From contig CAMLKW010000117.1 of the NCBI GenBank assembly GCA_946480605.1, positions 1-13,471 of the forward strand: DNA of 13,471 bases, given 5' to 3'. Position numbers and translations under genes: made by a program. Below, piece by piece: positions 7,800 to 13,471 of this stretch. Below the pieces are notes generated by a model. That model searched no databases, was not told where the DNA came from, and saw only the letters and a list, made by a program, of their open reading frames with translations. Positions within the stretch are counted from its first letter, which is position 1. The number at the start of each line of letters is the position of its first letter. The DNA comes from an uncultured Roseateles sp. Lineage in GTDB: Bacteria > Pseudomonadota > Gammaproteobacteria > Burkholderiales > Burkholderiaceae.

Positions 7800-8371
7800 C
7801 AGGAGCCCGTCTTCGCCGGTGCGGCGTCCAGCGGCGGGTAGGTGCGGCCCGGGGCCGGACCTTCGGCCGCGGCGGTGGGCGCGGCCTCGGCATTCTTCTT
7901 GGGCGGCGGCAGCGCGCCGCGCTCGGCCTCGGTCAGCGCCAGCTTGGGCTGCTTGCCATCCGGCTTGAAGGTGTTGATGGAGGCGACGAATTCGTTCTCG
8001 GTCGGCAGGTCGTCCGGCACGGTCAGCGTCTTCAGCTTGTCGCCGTCGAACTCGGCCACGACCAGGCGCTGCTGTTCAGGCGCGCCCTGGCGGCGGATCG
8101 TGAACGGGTAGTCCCAGCGCGACTCGTGGAACACGTCGGTCAGCAGCGGCGAGCCCAGCAGGTCGCGCACCTGGCCTTTAGGCATGCCGGGCTTGACGCG
8201 GGCGACCATTTCCTTGGTCAGCACATTGCCCTGCACGACTTCGACGCGATAGGGCGTGACGAGGCCCAGCACCTTGTCGCCGGTGACGGACGGGAGCTTG
8301 GCCCAACTGGGCAGATAGGAGCAACCGCCAAGCAGCGCGAGCAGCGGGAGAGAGGCAAGCAGGGGACGCAT
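7799..8371 (-). CDS. bamE: Outer-membrane assembly lipoprotein BamE
   Basis: Lipoprotein subunit of the BAM complex, which inserts beta-barrel proteins into the outer membrane. The 190-residue precursor has a lipoprotein signal peptide with lipobox LLGG-C (Cys17). The SmpA/OmlA domain spans about 42-125: [39 protein letters not shown] and [10 protein letters not shown] are characteristic. Beyond it is a tail of about 60 residues rich in Pro, Ala and charged residues ([19 protein letters not shown]), which short enterobacterial BamE (about 113 residues) lacks. The tail looks disordered. It is the first gene of the bamE-dapB-exbB-exbD operon, is divergent from fur across 99 bp, and its stop overlaps the dapB start. 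Confidence 0.94.
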   Translation of the reverse strand: MRPLLASLPLLALLGGCSYLPSWAKLPSVTGDKVLGLVTPYRVEVVQGNVLTKEMVARVKPGMPKGQVRDLLGSPLLTDVFHESRWDYPFTIRRQGAPEQQRLVVAEFDGDKLKTLTVPDDLPTENEFVASINTFKPDGKQPKLALTEAERGALPPPKKNAEAAPTAAAEGPAPGRTYPPLDAAPAKTGS

Positions 8372-8420
8372 GGGCGGCTGACAGAAGGGACGAAAAACAC
8401 CTGCCGGGGGACCGGCTGGC

Positions 8421-8426
8421 TATGAT
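8421..8426 (+). promoter_or_regulatory. Candidate fur -10 box (TATGAT)
   Basis: TATGAT matches the sigma-70 -10 consensus at five of six positions and lies 44 bp before the fur ATG. No clear -35 is seen at 17 bp. The predicted leader of roughly 38 nt contains the hairpin GGGGCC-TTCCG-GGCCCC at 8443-8459, just before the start codon. I see no good Fur box here. Confidence 0.45.
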
Positions 8427-8433
8427 CGCGCGG

Positions 8434-8439
8434 ATTCTA
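8434..8439 (-). promoter_or_regulatory. Candidate bamE -10 box (TAGAAT)
   Basis: TAGAAT on the minus strand matches four of six positions of TATAAT, including the key A2 and final T, and lies 62 bp upstream of the bamE ATG. It sits just past the candidate fur -10, so the two opposing promoters would overlap. No clear -35 hexamer is seen. Confidence 0.3.
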
Positions 8440-8470
8440 GCGGGGGCCTTCCGGGCCCCGGGACCGCGCC

Positions 8471-8917
8471 ATGCCCAGCTCATCTTTGCCCAAGAACCAG
8501 ACCAGCGACATCAAGAACAGCGGCCTCAAGGCGACGCTGCCGCGCATCAAGATCCTGGAGATCTTCCAGCGCTCGGCACAACGCCACATGACGGCCGAGG
8601 ATGTCTACAAGGCCTTGCTCAACGAGGGGGCCGACATCGGCCTGGCCACGGTCTACCGCGTGCTTCAGCAGTTCGAGCAGGCGGGGCTGCTGAGCCGCAA
8701 CCATTTCGAGACCGGCAAGGCCGTCTACGAGCTGAACGAAGGCCACCACCACGACCACCTGGTGTGCCTGAACTGCGGCAAGGTCGAGGAGTTCTTCGAT
8801 TCCGGCATCGAGGAGCGCCAGCACAGCATCGCCGCCGAGCGGGGCTTCAGGCTGCAGGAGCATTCGCTGGCGCTGTACGCCACCTGCATCAAGACCGACT
8901 GCCCGAACAAGGCCTGA
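8471..8917 (+). CDS. fur: Ferric uptake regulator Fur
   Basis: Iron-responsive dimeric repressor of iron uptake genes, cytoplasmic. The 148-residue length equals E. coli Fur. The winged-helix DNA-binding domain covers about 15-88, with recognition-helix segment [18 protein letters not shown]. The metal/dimerisation domain begins at about 90. Metal ligands are visible: His39 (RHMTAEDVY), the HHHDH cluster at 92-96, Cys99 and Cys102 (CLNCGK), and Cys139/Cys144 (CIKTDC) for the structural zinc site. Thus it is a Fur proper rather than Zur or PerR, though only experiment proves metal preference. It is divergent from bamE, an arrangement common in Betaproteobacteria. Its stop TGA directly abuts the nadV stop on the other strand, leaving no intergenic terminator. 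A weak GGGA sequence is the only Shine-Dalgarno candidate. Confidence 0.97.
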   Translation: MPSSSLPKNQTSDIKNSGLKATLPRIKILEIFQRSAQRHMTAEDVYKALLNEGADIGLATVYRVLQQFEQAGLLSRNHFETGKAVYELNEGHHHDHLVCLNCGKVEEFFDSGIEERQHSIAAERGFRLQEHSLALYATCIKTDCPNKA

Positions 8918-10330
8918 TCAGCCCGCCGCGGCGCGGGCGCGGATCGCGGCGAAGCGGTCGTCCACCCGCAGGTGGCCGTCCTCGTAGACGGTGCGCATCA
9001 TTTCGGCCGCGCCGCCGGCGCTGGCCTCGAGGTAGCCGGGCGCATCCATTCGCAGGGTCGCAAACACGCCGTCGCGTTGCAGCAGCGTCAGCCGGCCGGC
9101 CTTGCTGCGCTTGGCGGGATCGGTGACGGGGGCTTTGAAGACGTCACGCCAGGCGCCGTCGACCTGGGCGGCGGACGCCTTCATCGCAAAGCCCAGCGTG
9201 TCGCGGTTGACCTGCTGCAGCAGTGCGCCGCCCTGGCCGAACGCGACGTTGTCGGCCGAGTAGCCGGCGCCTTCCAGCGCTGCCAGGATGCGGGCGATGG
9301 ACTCGCGCGTGATGCCGTCGCCCTGGATGACGCGCACATGCTTCAAGACCTTGTAGCCCTTGGCGTTGACGTCGCTGCCAAAGCTCGCGTCCAGCGACTG
9401 CACGGTGCGCAGAACGATGGCGGTCGGCTCGCCGCTGTCCGGGCGGATGACGACCGTGGCGCCGCTGGCGATGACTTCGTCGCGCAGCGCACCACCCCAC
9501 AGCCGGCGCACGGCGGCGTCCAGGTCGTAGGAGTCGGACACGACGGCCAGCAGCGCGCCCGGCTTGCCGAACTGGCGCAGCATGTTGCGGTAGGCGTCCA
9601 GCTCGCCGTCGCGACCCCACGCGGTGATGGTGCTGTGCTCGGCCGCCGGGATGGAGAAGCCGGCCATGGGCTCGCCGTAATAGGCGCGGGCGCCCAGCAG
9701 CGCGGTCAGGGTGTCGGTGCCCTGGAAGTTGACCAGGTGCGCCATGCCGCCCAGCATCGCCGACTCCAGCGACGACACGCCGCGCGCGCCGAAGTCGTGC
9801 AGCTTGAAGGGCAGGCCGGCGGGGTCGCCGCTGCGCTGCAGCGCGTCGCTGATGGTGCGCCGGGTCGCGTGGCTCAGCGTGGCCACCGTGGTCGGATACC
9901 AGACGCGCAGCAGGGCGGTCTCGACGTAGCTGGTCAGCCATGCGCAGGCCGGGTCGGTGTTCTCCACCGTGACCAGCGCGTGGTTGACCGGCACCACCGT
10001 GCCTTCTGGCACCGCGCGGATGCGCAGCGGCAGGCGGCCGCCATGGGCCTGGACGACGTGCATCCAGCCGTCGCGGTTGAAGGGCACGCCGTGGGCGGCG
10101 CAGACTTCGGCGGCCAGTGCCACGTCGTCGGCCGTGACCGGCTTCGTGAAGTACTCCTTCAGCAGCGCCTGCAGGCCGAAGAACACGGTGTAGGGCAGGC
10201 TGCCGCCACGCGCCTCGATGTAGCTGAAGACGTGGGTCGTGCCCGGCGGGTACTGCAGCCAGTGGCTGGCCTTGTAGCTGTCCGTGTTCAGGACCAGCAG
10301 GCGGGCGATGTCGGCCAGGCCGTTCAGCAT
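8918..10330 (-). CDS. nadV: Nicotinamide phosphoribosyltransferase (NAMPT/NadV family)
   Basis: Converts nicotinamide and PRPP to nicotinamide mononucleotide for NAD salvage, in the cytoplasm. The protein has 470 residues (human NAMPT 491). It opens with the family signature NTDSYKASHWLQYPPGTTHV. It keeps HDFGARGVSS (178-187), the amide-recognition Asp206 in QGTDT (human Asp219), the catalytic His232 in IPAAEHSTITAWG (human His247), VVSDSYD, RPDSGEP at 296-302 (human Arg311/Asp313), VIQGDGI and FGQGGALLQ. The conserved Asp206 favours nicotinamide over nicotinic acid as substrate. The ATG at 10328-10330 overlaps the hprK stop (TGATG); a TTG one codon upstream lies inside hprK. No other NAD-salvage gene (Nudix, nadR, prs) is in the window, so its coupling to hprK is unusual to my knowledge. 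The stop abuts the fur stop. Confidence 0.95.
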   Translation of the reverse strand: MLNGLADIARLLVLNTDSYKASHWLQYPPGTTHVFSYIEARGGSLPYTVFFGLQALLKEYFTKPVTADDVALAAEVCAAHGVPFNRDGWMHVVQAHGGRLPLRIRAVPEGTVVPVNHALVTVENTDPACAWLTSYVETALLRVWYPTTVATLSHATRRTISDALQRSGDPAGLPFKLHDFGARGVSSLESAMLGGMAHLVNFQGTDTLTALLGARAYYGEPMAGFSIPAAEHSTITAWGRDGELDAYRNMLRQFGKPGALLAVVSDSYDLDAAVRRLWGGALRDEVIASGATVVIRPDSGEPTAIVLRTVQSLDASFGSDVNAKGYKVLKHVRVIQGDGITRESIARILAALEGAGYSADNVAFGQGGALLQQVNRDTLGFAMKASAAQVDGAWRDVFKAPVTDPAKRSKAGRLTLLQRDGVFATLRMDAPGYLEASAGGAAEMMRTVYEDGHLRVDDRFAAIRARAAAG

Positions 10331-11286
10331 CAATCGATGGCGCCGCTGTCGATGGCGCGCTGGTGGCGCTCGACGAATTCCTTGTACGTGTCGATGCCGC
10401 GCAACTGCAGGATGGTGTTGCGCACGGCGGCCTCGACGAGCACGGCCAGGTTGCGGCCCGCATCCACGGCGATCACGACCTTGCGCACCGGCATGCCGAG
10501 CACGTCCTCGTGCAGCGGCTCGTAGGGCAGGCGCTCGAAGTCGCGCTCCATCGTCTCCTTGCGCACGAGGTGCACGATGAGCTTCAGGCGCATCTTGCGG
10601 CGCACGGCGGTCTCGCCAAAGATGGCCTTGATGTCCAGCAGGCCGATGCCGCGCACTTCCAGCAGGTTCAGCAGCAGCTCGGGGCAGCGGCCCTCGATGG
10701 CGGTCTGGGCGATGCGGAAGAAGTCCACCGCGTCGTCGGCCACCAGGCCGTGGCCGCGCGAGATCAGCTCCAGGCCCAGTTCACTCTTGCCCAGGCCGGA
10801 TTCGCCGGTCAGCAGCACGCCCAGACCCAGGATGTCCATGAACACGCCGTGGCGCGTCGTGCGGTTGGCGAACAACTGCGACAGGTAGCCGCGCACCAAG
10901 TCGATGACGTGGCCGGCGGACTCGGCGGTGCGGAACAGCGGGATCTCGGCGCGGTCGCACATGGCCACCAGGCGCGGCGGCGGCACGGTGTCGTCGGCGA
11001 CGATGATGACCGGCGGCTCCAGCGTGACGATGCGCGAGATGCGCCGGTCCTGGATGTCGGTCGTTTCCTGGCTCAGGTAGGCCACCTCGCGGCGGCCGAC
11101 GATCTGCACCCGGTAGGGATGGATGTAGTTCAGGTAGCCGACCAGGTCGGCCGCGCTCTGCGCATCGCGCACGGCGGCCTCGTCGAAGCGCCGCTCCGGG
11201 TGGGCGTGACCGGCGATCCACTCCCAGCGCAGGGCGTCCAGGTGTTCTTCAAACAGGCGCTCGGCGCTGATCGAGGTGGGCTTCAA
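10330..11286 (-). CDS. hprK: HPr kinase/phosphorylase
   Basis: Bifunctional enzyme that phosphorylates and dephosphorylates a seryl residue of HPr/NPr. In Betaproteobacteria it works with a regulatory, sugar-independent PTS including EIIA-Ntr. The 318-residue protein has an N-terminal domain (1-130) and a catalytic domain. The latter holds the conserved His146 ([15 protein letters not shown]), Walker A GESGLGKS (161-168), LVADDAVDF (181-189), the HprK signature [14 protein letters not shown] (207-220) and [14 protein letters not shown]. The C-terminus [18 protein letters not shown] is typical. The only plausible start is TTG at 11284-11286, preceded by a GGACGGAC purine-rich stretch; the next in-frame ATG is at residue 109 and would remove most of the N-terminal domain. 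It lies 69 bp downstream of ptsN and overlaps nadV by one base. rapZ, often next to hprK in this class, is absent here. Confidence 0.97.
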   Translation of the reverse strand: MKPTSISAERLFEEHLDALRWEWIAGHAHPERRFDEAAVRDAQSAADLVGYLNYIHPYRVQIVGRREVAYLSQETTDIQDRRISRIVTLEPPVIIVADDTVPPPRLVAMCDRAEIPLFRTAESAGHVIDLVRGYLSQLFANRTTRHGVFMDILGLGVLLTGESGLGKSELGLELISRGHGLVADDAVDFFRIAQTAIEGRCPELLLNLLEVRGIGLLDIKAIFGETAVRRKMRLKLIVHLVRKETMERDFERLPYEPLHEDVLGMPVRKVVIAVDAGRNLAVLVEAAVRNTILQLRGIDTYKEFVERHQRAIDSGAID

Positions 11287-11355
11287 GTCGTCCGTCCGGT
11301 GCGGTTCAGCATGCCGGCTTTAAGGGTTTGTACGAGGCGCCAAACAGGGGCGGCA

Positions 11356-11826
11356 TCAGGCGACGGACTTCAGCGGCTCCCAGGCCGAAATGAGCTTGTG
11401 CAGCGTGGCGGCCTCGGCCTCGGTCTTCAAATGCTCGCGCAGTTCGCGGTCGGACAGCATCTCGGCGATCTCGGACAGGATCTCCAGGTGCCGCTGCGTG
11501 GCGGCTTCCGGCACCAGCAGGAAGATCAGCAGGCCCACGGGCTCGTCGTCGGGCGCATCGAAGCCGATGGGCTGCTGCAGCCGCAGCACGGCGGCCAGCG
11601 GGTTCTTCAGGCCTTTGACGCGGCCGTGCGGAATGGCGACACCATGCCCCAGGCCGGTGGAGCCCAGGCGCTCGCGCGCGAACAGGTTGTCGGTGACCAG
11701 CGCCCGGGCCATCTGGTGGTGGTTCTCGAACAGCAGCCCTGCATGCTCGAAGGCGCGTTTCTTGCTGGACGCATCCACATTCACCAACACGTTGTCGGCG
11801 GGCAGGATGGCGGCGAGACGATTCAT
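11356..11826 (-). CDS. ptsN: Nitrogen-regulatory PTS protein EIIA-Ntr
   Basis: Cytoplasmic phospho-acceptor of the nitrogen PTS (PtsP to NPr/HPr to PtsN), a regulator that in other bacteria controls potassium transport, nitrogen responses and polymer metabolism. The 156-residue protein is a PTS EIIA type-2 fold. The phosphorylated histidine is His67 in LGHGVAIPHGRV. The core segments DEPVGLLIFLLVP and HLEILSEIAEMLSD are typical of PtsN. No clear Shine-Dalgarno site precedes the ATG at 11824-11826. It lies between hpf (252 bp upstream, separated by a strong terminator) and hprK (69 bp downstream). Because of that terminator it probably has its own promoter. Confidence 0.96.
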   Translation of the reverse strand: MNRLAAILPADNVLVNVDASSKKRAFEHAGLLFENHHQMARALVTDNLFARERLGSTGLGHGVAIPHGRVKGLKNPLAAVLRLQQPIGFDAPDDEPVGLLIFLLVPEAATQRHLEILSEIAEMLSDRELREHLKTEAEAATLHKLISAWEPLKSVA

Positions 11827-11899
11827 GGTCGGAAGGCCTGGCTTCGGGGGCGCCGGTCGGGCGCGGCCGCGGCCGGCGTTGGGTCAATCAAGGCCTCGG

Positions 11900-11905
11900 A
11901 TTATG
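11900..11905 (-). promoter_or_regulatory. Candidate ptsN -10 box (CATAAT)
   Basis: CATAAT on the minus strand is one base from TATAAT and lies 73 bp upstream of the ptsN ATG. No matching -35 is seen. It is the best promoter-like site in the 252-bp hpf-ptsN gap. The rest of that gap holds the hpf terminator and the GCAAAA inverted repeats at 11950-11988. Confidence 0.35.
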
Positions 11906-11949
11906 GAACTGCGGACCGTTTTGCGGCGACCGGTTCATCCCGCAGGTGT

Positions 11950-11988
11950 GCAAAACCCGTGTCGTGGCCCCCGAACGGGTGCTTTTGC
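11950..11988. repeat. Inverted repeat GCAAAA-CCCGT / ACGGGT-TTTTGC upstream of ptsN
   Basis: GCAAAACCCGT (11950-11960) faces ACGGGTGCTTTTGC (11975-11988), matching over GCAAAA and CCCGT with a 3-nt insertion in one arm. The right arm also forms a small GTGC/GCAC hairpin. A further GTTTTGCGGC copy lies to the left near 11917-11926. This could be a regulator site for ptsN or an mRNA structure; no known consensus was recognised. Confidence 0.35.
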
Positions 11989-12030
11989 GGCACTGCAGCA
12001 ACAACCCAGCGACGGAGCATTGCGCATCGC

Positions 12031-12056
12031 AAAAAGAAAACGGCCCCGGAGGGCCG
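12031..12056 (-). terminator. Rho-independent terminator of hpf
   Basis: Twenty-two bases after the hpf stop, the minus strand reads CGGCCC-TCCG-GGGCCG, a perfect 6-bp GC stem with a 4-nt loop (12041-12056). TTTTCTTTTT follows (12031-12040). This is a textbook intrinsic terminator and separates hpf from ptsN. Confidence 0.92.
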
Positions 12057-12078
12057 CTGGCTTGAAGGCTGACGGCAG

Positions 12079-12420
12079 TCAGCGGGCCGGGACTTCCATG
12101 CGCTTGGCAGATGCGTGGTGGTGATCCTGGACCTTGTCCTTGTGGCGGCAGACCTGGCGGTCCAACTTGTCCATCAGTTGATCAATGGCGGCGTAGAGGT
12201 CTTCGTGGGATTGCTCGACGAAGATGTCGCGTCCCTTCACATGCAGCGTGACTTCAGCGCGCTGCCGGCGCTCCTTCTCCTTTTGCTTTTCCACGGTCAG
12301 CAGGACGTTGATGTCAACGACCTGGTCGAAGTGGCGGGTCACACGGTCCAGCTTGGTGAGTACGTACTCGCGCAGAGCGGGCGTGACTTCGAGGTGATGG
12401 CCACTGATCGTCAGATTCAT
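12079..12420 (-). CDS. hpf: Ribosome hibernation promoting factor (short HPF/YfiA type)
   Basis: Binds the 30S decoding centre and promotes inactive hibernating ribosomes in stationary phase. The 113-residue protein is the short form. It begins [20 protein letters not shown], has the conserved basic/acidic beta-strand region [19 protein letters not shown] and [21 protein letters not shown], and helix [24 protein letters not shown] histidine-rich tail (DHHHAS) follows, but not the dimerisation domain of long HPF. The ATG at 12418-12420 is fixed by a near-perfect Shine-Dalgarno AAGGAGG 4 nt upstream; longer in-frame starts read through low-complexity sequence. In many Proteobacteria rpoN lies directly upstream; here there is a 405-bp gap and divergent corA instead. 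It is followed by a strong terminator and then ptsN. Confidence 0.95.
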   Translation of the reverse strand: MNLTISGHHLEVTPALREYVLTKLDRVTRHFDQVVDINVLLTVEKQKEKERRQRAEVTLHVKGRDIFVEQSHEDLYAAIDQLMDKLDRQVCRHKDKVQDHHHASAKRMEVPAR

Positions 12421-12424
12421 AAAG

Positions 12425-12431
12425 CCTCCTT
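12425..12431 (-). promoter_or_regulatory. Strong hpf ribosome binding site inside a small hairpin
   Basis: AAGGAGG lies 4 nt before the hpf ATG on the minus strand and decides the start. The upstream bases allow CCTC-TGAAAG-GAGG (12425-12438), a 4-bp stem that would cover part of the site. Two further CCTCC segments lie about 60 nt upstream. Confidence 0.7.
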
Positions 12432-12470
12432 TCAGAGGGTTGGGTCGGGAAAACGGAACCAGAAAACTGA

Positions 12471-12540
12471 GAACGGGGGAGAGGAGGGAGGGTCTTTTCA
12501 GGTAGCGGAGTTGGGATGGGAGTGGGGGAATCGACGAGCC
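12471..12540 (-). other. Pyrimidine-rich tract in the presumed hpf leader
   Basis: The minus strand is strongly C/T-rich here, including CCCTCCCTCCTCTCCCCC (about 12475-12492) and CCCCCACTCCCATCCC (about 12512-12527). CCTCC occurs at 12483-12487 and 12487-12491 and is complementary to the hpf Shine-Dalgarno. No hpf promoter could be recognised, so inclusion of the tract in the transcript is inferred from position. Confidence 0.45.
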
Positions 12541-12642
12541 CAGTTTGCGCGCGAAGGGGCGGCGTGACAAGGGGATGACGGTGAGCTTTTGTCGCAGGTC
12601 AGGCCTCGTTTTCGCGCCTTCTTTCACGCCTTGTGGCGGTGC

Positions 12643-12648
12643 AATAAT
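12643..12648 (+). promoter_or_regulatory. Candidate corA -10 box (AATAAT)
   Basis: AATAAT is one base from TATAAT and stands in a locally AT-richer patch (GTGCAATAATCC). No good -35 is seen. If used, the corA transcript would start near 12655 and carry a leader of about 170 nt containing the inverted repeats described for 12680-12825. Confidence 0.35.
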
Positions 12649-12679
12649 CCTTGGCTATTTCCCCTACGGAGAACTTCTT

Positions 12680-12825
12680 GGACAGCGATCACCCTCGGTG
12701 ACCGTCCGCTCCCGTTGCGTGTGCCACAGGCCGCGCAGCCGCCCGGAGTGAGACGGTTGACCTGAATCCCGCCACTCCGGACGGCGCTCCCGTCGTCCCT
12801 GCTACAAGCCGCTGAAAGACGACGG
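12680..12825 (+). other. Structured corA leader, candidate cis-regulatory RNA
   Basis: Several perfect inverted repeats lie in this non-coding stretch. P1: GGAC/GTCC (12680-12683, 12704-12707) enclosing TCACC-CTC-GGTGA (12689-12701). P2: CCGGAGTG (12743-12750) with CACTCCGG (12773-12780), 22-nt loop. P3: GACGG (12780-12784) with CCGTC (12790-12794), 5-nt loop. P4: CCGTCGTC (12790-12797) with GACGACGG (12818-12825), ending on the base before the corA ATG. P3 and P4 share 12790-12794 and cannot form together, and P4 would hide the initiation region. This resembles a riboswitch or attenuator expression platform, but no known class was recognised. Confidence 0.5.
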
Positions 12826-13471
12826 ATGCTGAATGTGTTCACGCTGGATAACGGGCGCCTGAAGGGCGGCCTGTTCCAGGAAGAAATCGAAACCGCCGAG
12901 GACCTGGCCCAGTCGCGCCCGGTCTGGGTCGACCTGGAAAGCCCCAGCACCGAGGAAAAGGGCTGGATACGCGACCGTTTCGGTCTGACCATCCCCGAGG
13001 ACATCGTCGACGAGGACCTGGAAGAGTCGGCACGCTTCTACGAGGAAGACAACGGCGAGCTGCACATCCGCTCGGACTTTCTCATCGAGGGCGACGACGG
13101 GCAGGAGGGCAAGTCGGCGCGCAATGTGCGCGTTGCTTTCATCCTGTTCAACAACGTGCTGTTCTCCATTCACAACGAGGACTTGCCGGTGTTCCGGCTG
13201 CTGCGGCTGCGGGCGCGGCGCATTCCGGCGCTGATCGAGGATGCCAAGGACGTGCTGCTGAAGCTCTATGACGCCGACGCCGAGTACTCGGCCGATGTGC
13301 TGGAGGGCATCTACGACAAGTTGGAGGCCGTCAGCGCCCGCGTGCTGAAGAGCGACGTAACCGACGCCGAGGCCGGTGAGGTGCTGTCCGCGATAGCGCG
13401 CGAGGAAGACTTGAATGGCCGCATCCGCCGCAACGTGATGGACACGCGCCGCGCGGTCAGCTTCATGATGC
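12826..13471 (+). CDS. corA: CorA-type magnesium/cobalt transporter, N-terminal part (cut by window edge)
   Basis: Homopentameric inner-membrane Mg2+ channel (also Co2+ and Ni2+). About 215 residues of the cytoplasmic N-terminal domain are visible, from the ATG at 12826: MLNVFTLDNGRLKGGLFQEE. The order of segments matches E. coli CorA: WVDLESPSTEEK, IVDEDLEESARFYEEDNGELHI, VRVAFILFNNVLFSIHNEDLPVFRLLRLRAR, then the long acidic helices LEGIYDKLEAVSARVL and EEDLNGRIRRNVMDTRRAVSFMM. The two C-terminal transmembrane helices and the GMN selectivity motif lie beyond the edge. The Shine-Dalgarno is weak (GAAAGACGAC), and GACGACGG next to the ATG can pair with upstream sequence. It is divergent from hpf across a 405-bp gap. 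Confidence 0.94.
   Translation, partial: MLNVFTLDNGRLKGGLFQEEIETAEDLAQSRPVWVDLESPSTEEKGWIRDRFGLTIPEDIVDEDLEESARFYEEDNGELHIRSDFLIEGDDGQEGKSARNVRVAFILFNNVLFSIHNEDLPVFRLLRLRARRIPALIEDAKDVLLKLYDADAEYSADVLEGIYDKLEAVSARVLKSDVTDAEAGEVLSAIAREEDLNGRIRRNVMDTRRAVSFMM

Noticed and set aside
8372..8470. Fur box autoregulating fur/bamE
   Set aside because: No 19-bp AT-rich inverted repeat resembling the Fur consensus is present; the region is GC-rich.
8972..12072. Two long plus-strand open frames (517 and 569 codons) opposite nadV, hprK and ptsN
   Set aside because: Both are compositional shadows; the minus-strand genes carry catalytic motifs, and the second frame runs across two genes, a gap and a terminator.
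12545..12751. 68-codon plus-strand open frame in the hpf-corA gap
   Set aside because: No ribosome binding site, no recognisable motif, Arg/Ser/Pro-rich translation, and it overlaps the candidate promoter and structured leader of corA.

Overview
The window is high-GC bacterial chromosome. Gene content, protein sequences and gene order suggest Betaproteobacteria, order Burkholderiales, probably the Roseateles/Rubrivivax/Leptothrix neighbourhood (an inference from memory of these families; no search was run). The supporting points are a fur / bamE / dapB / exbB / exbD / leuS core, an hpf / ptsN / hprK nitrogen-PTS cluster, and a PEP-CTERM surface protein. Coding is dense. I see no tRNA, rRNA, insertion sequence, integrase or CRISPR array.

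Layout from left to right. (1) The 5' part of leuS lies on the minus strand and runs off the left edge (1-1085). (2) A signalling and surface module follows: a hybrid sensor kinase on plus (1202-2911), a NarL/LuxR-type response regulator on minus (2897-3529), and a 740-residue secreted beta-helix protein with a PEP-CTERM tail on minus (3561-5783). Kinase and regulator genes converge and overlap by 15 bp. (3) The minus-strand envelope operon is bamE-dapB-exbB-exbD (8371 down to 5902), with TGATG stop/start overlaps at bamE/dapB and exbB/exbD and a likely terminator at 5858-5887. (4) fur is divergent from bamE (8471-8917). (5) The minus-strand run hpf-ptsN-hprK-nadV (12420 down to 8918) includes a strong terminator after hpf and a TGATG overlap joining hprK to a nicotinamide phosphoribosyltransferase. 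(6) The 5' part of corA is on plus (12826 to the right edge), divergent from hpf across a 405-bp gap.

Functionally, most of the window is core physiology: leucyl-tRNA charging, lysine/peptidoglycan precursor synthesis, outer-membrane assembly, proton-driven envelope energisation, iron regulation, ribosome hibernation, nitrogen-PTS regulation and Mg2+ uptake. The accessory parts are the kinase/regulator/PEP-CTERM module, which sits where exbD and leuS are usually neighbours, and nadV, which is coupled to hprK.

The best candidates for undescribed biology are in non-coding DNA. The corA leader contains perfect inverted repeats that form two mutually exclusive hairpins, one covering the corA start region. 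The exbB leader holds a repeat-like GC element whose alternative hairpins can hide the exbB ribosome binding site. The hpf leader has a long pyrimidine tract with anti-Shine-Dalgarno segments. leuS appears to be transcribed without a leader.
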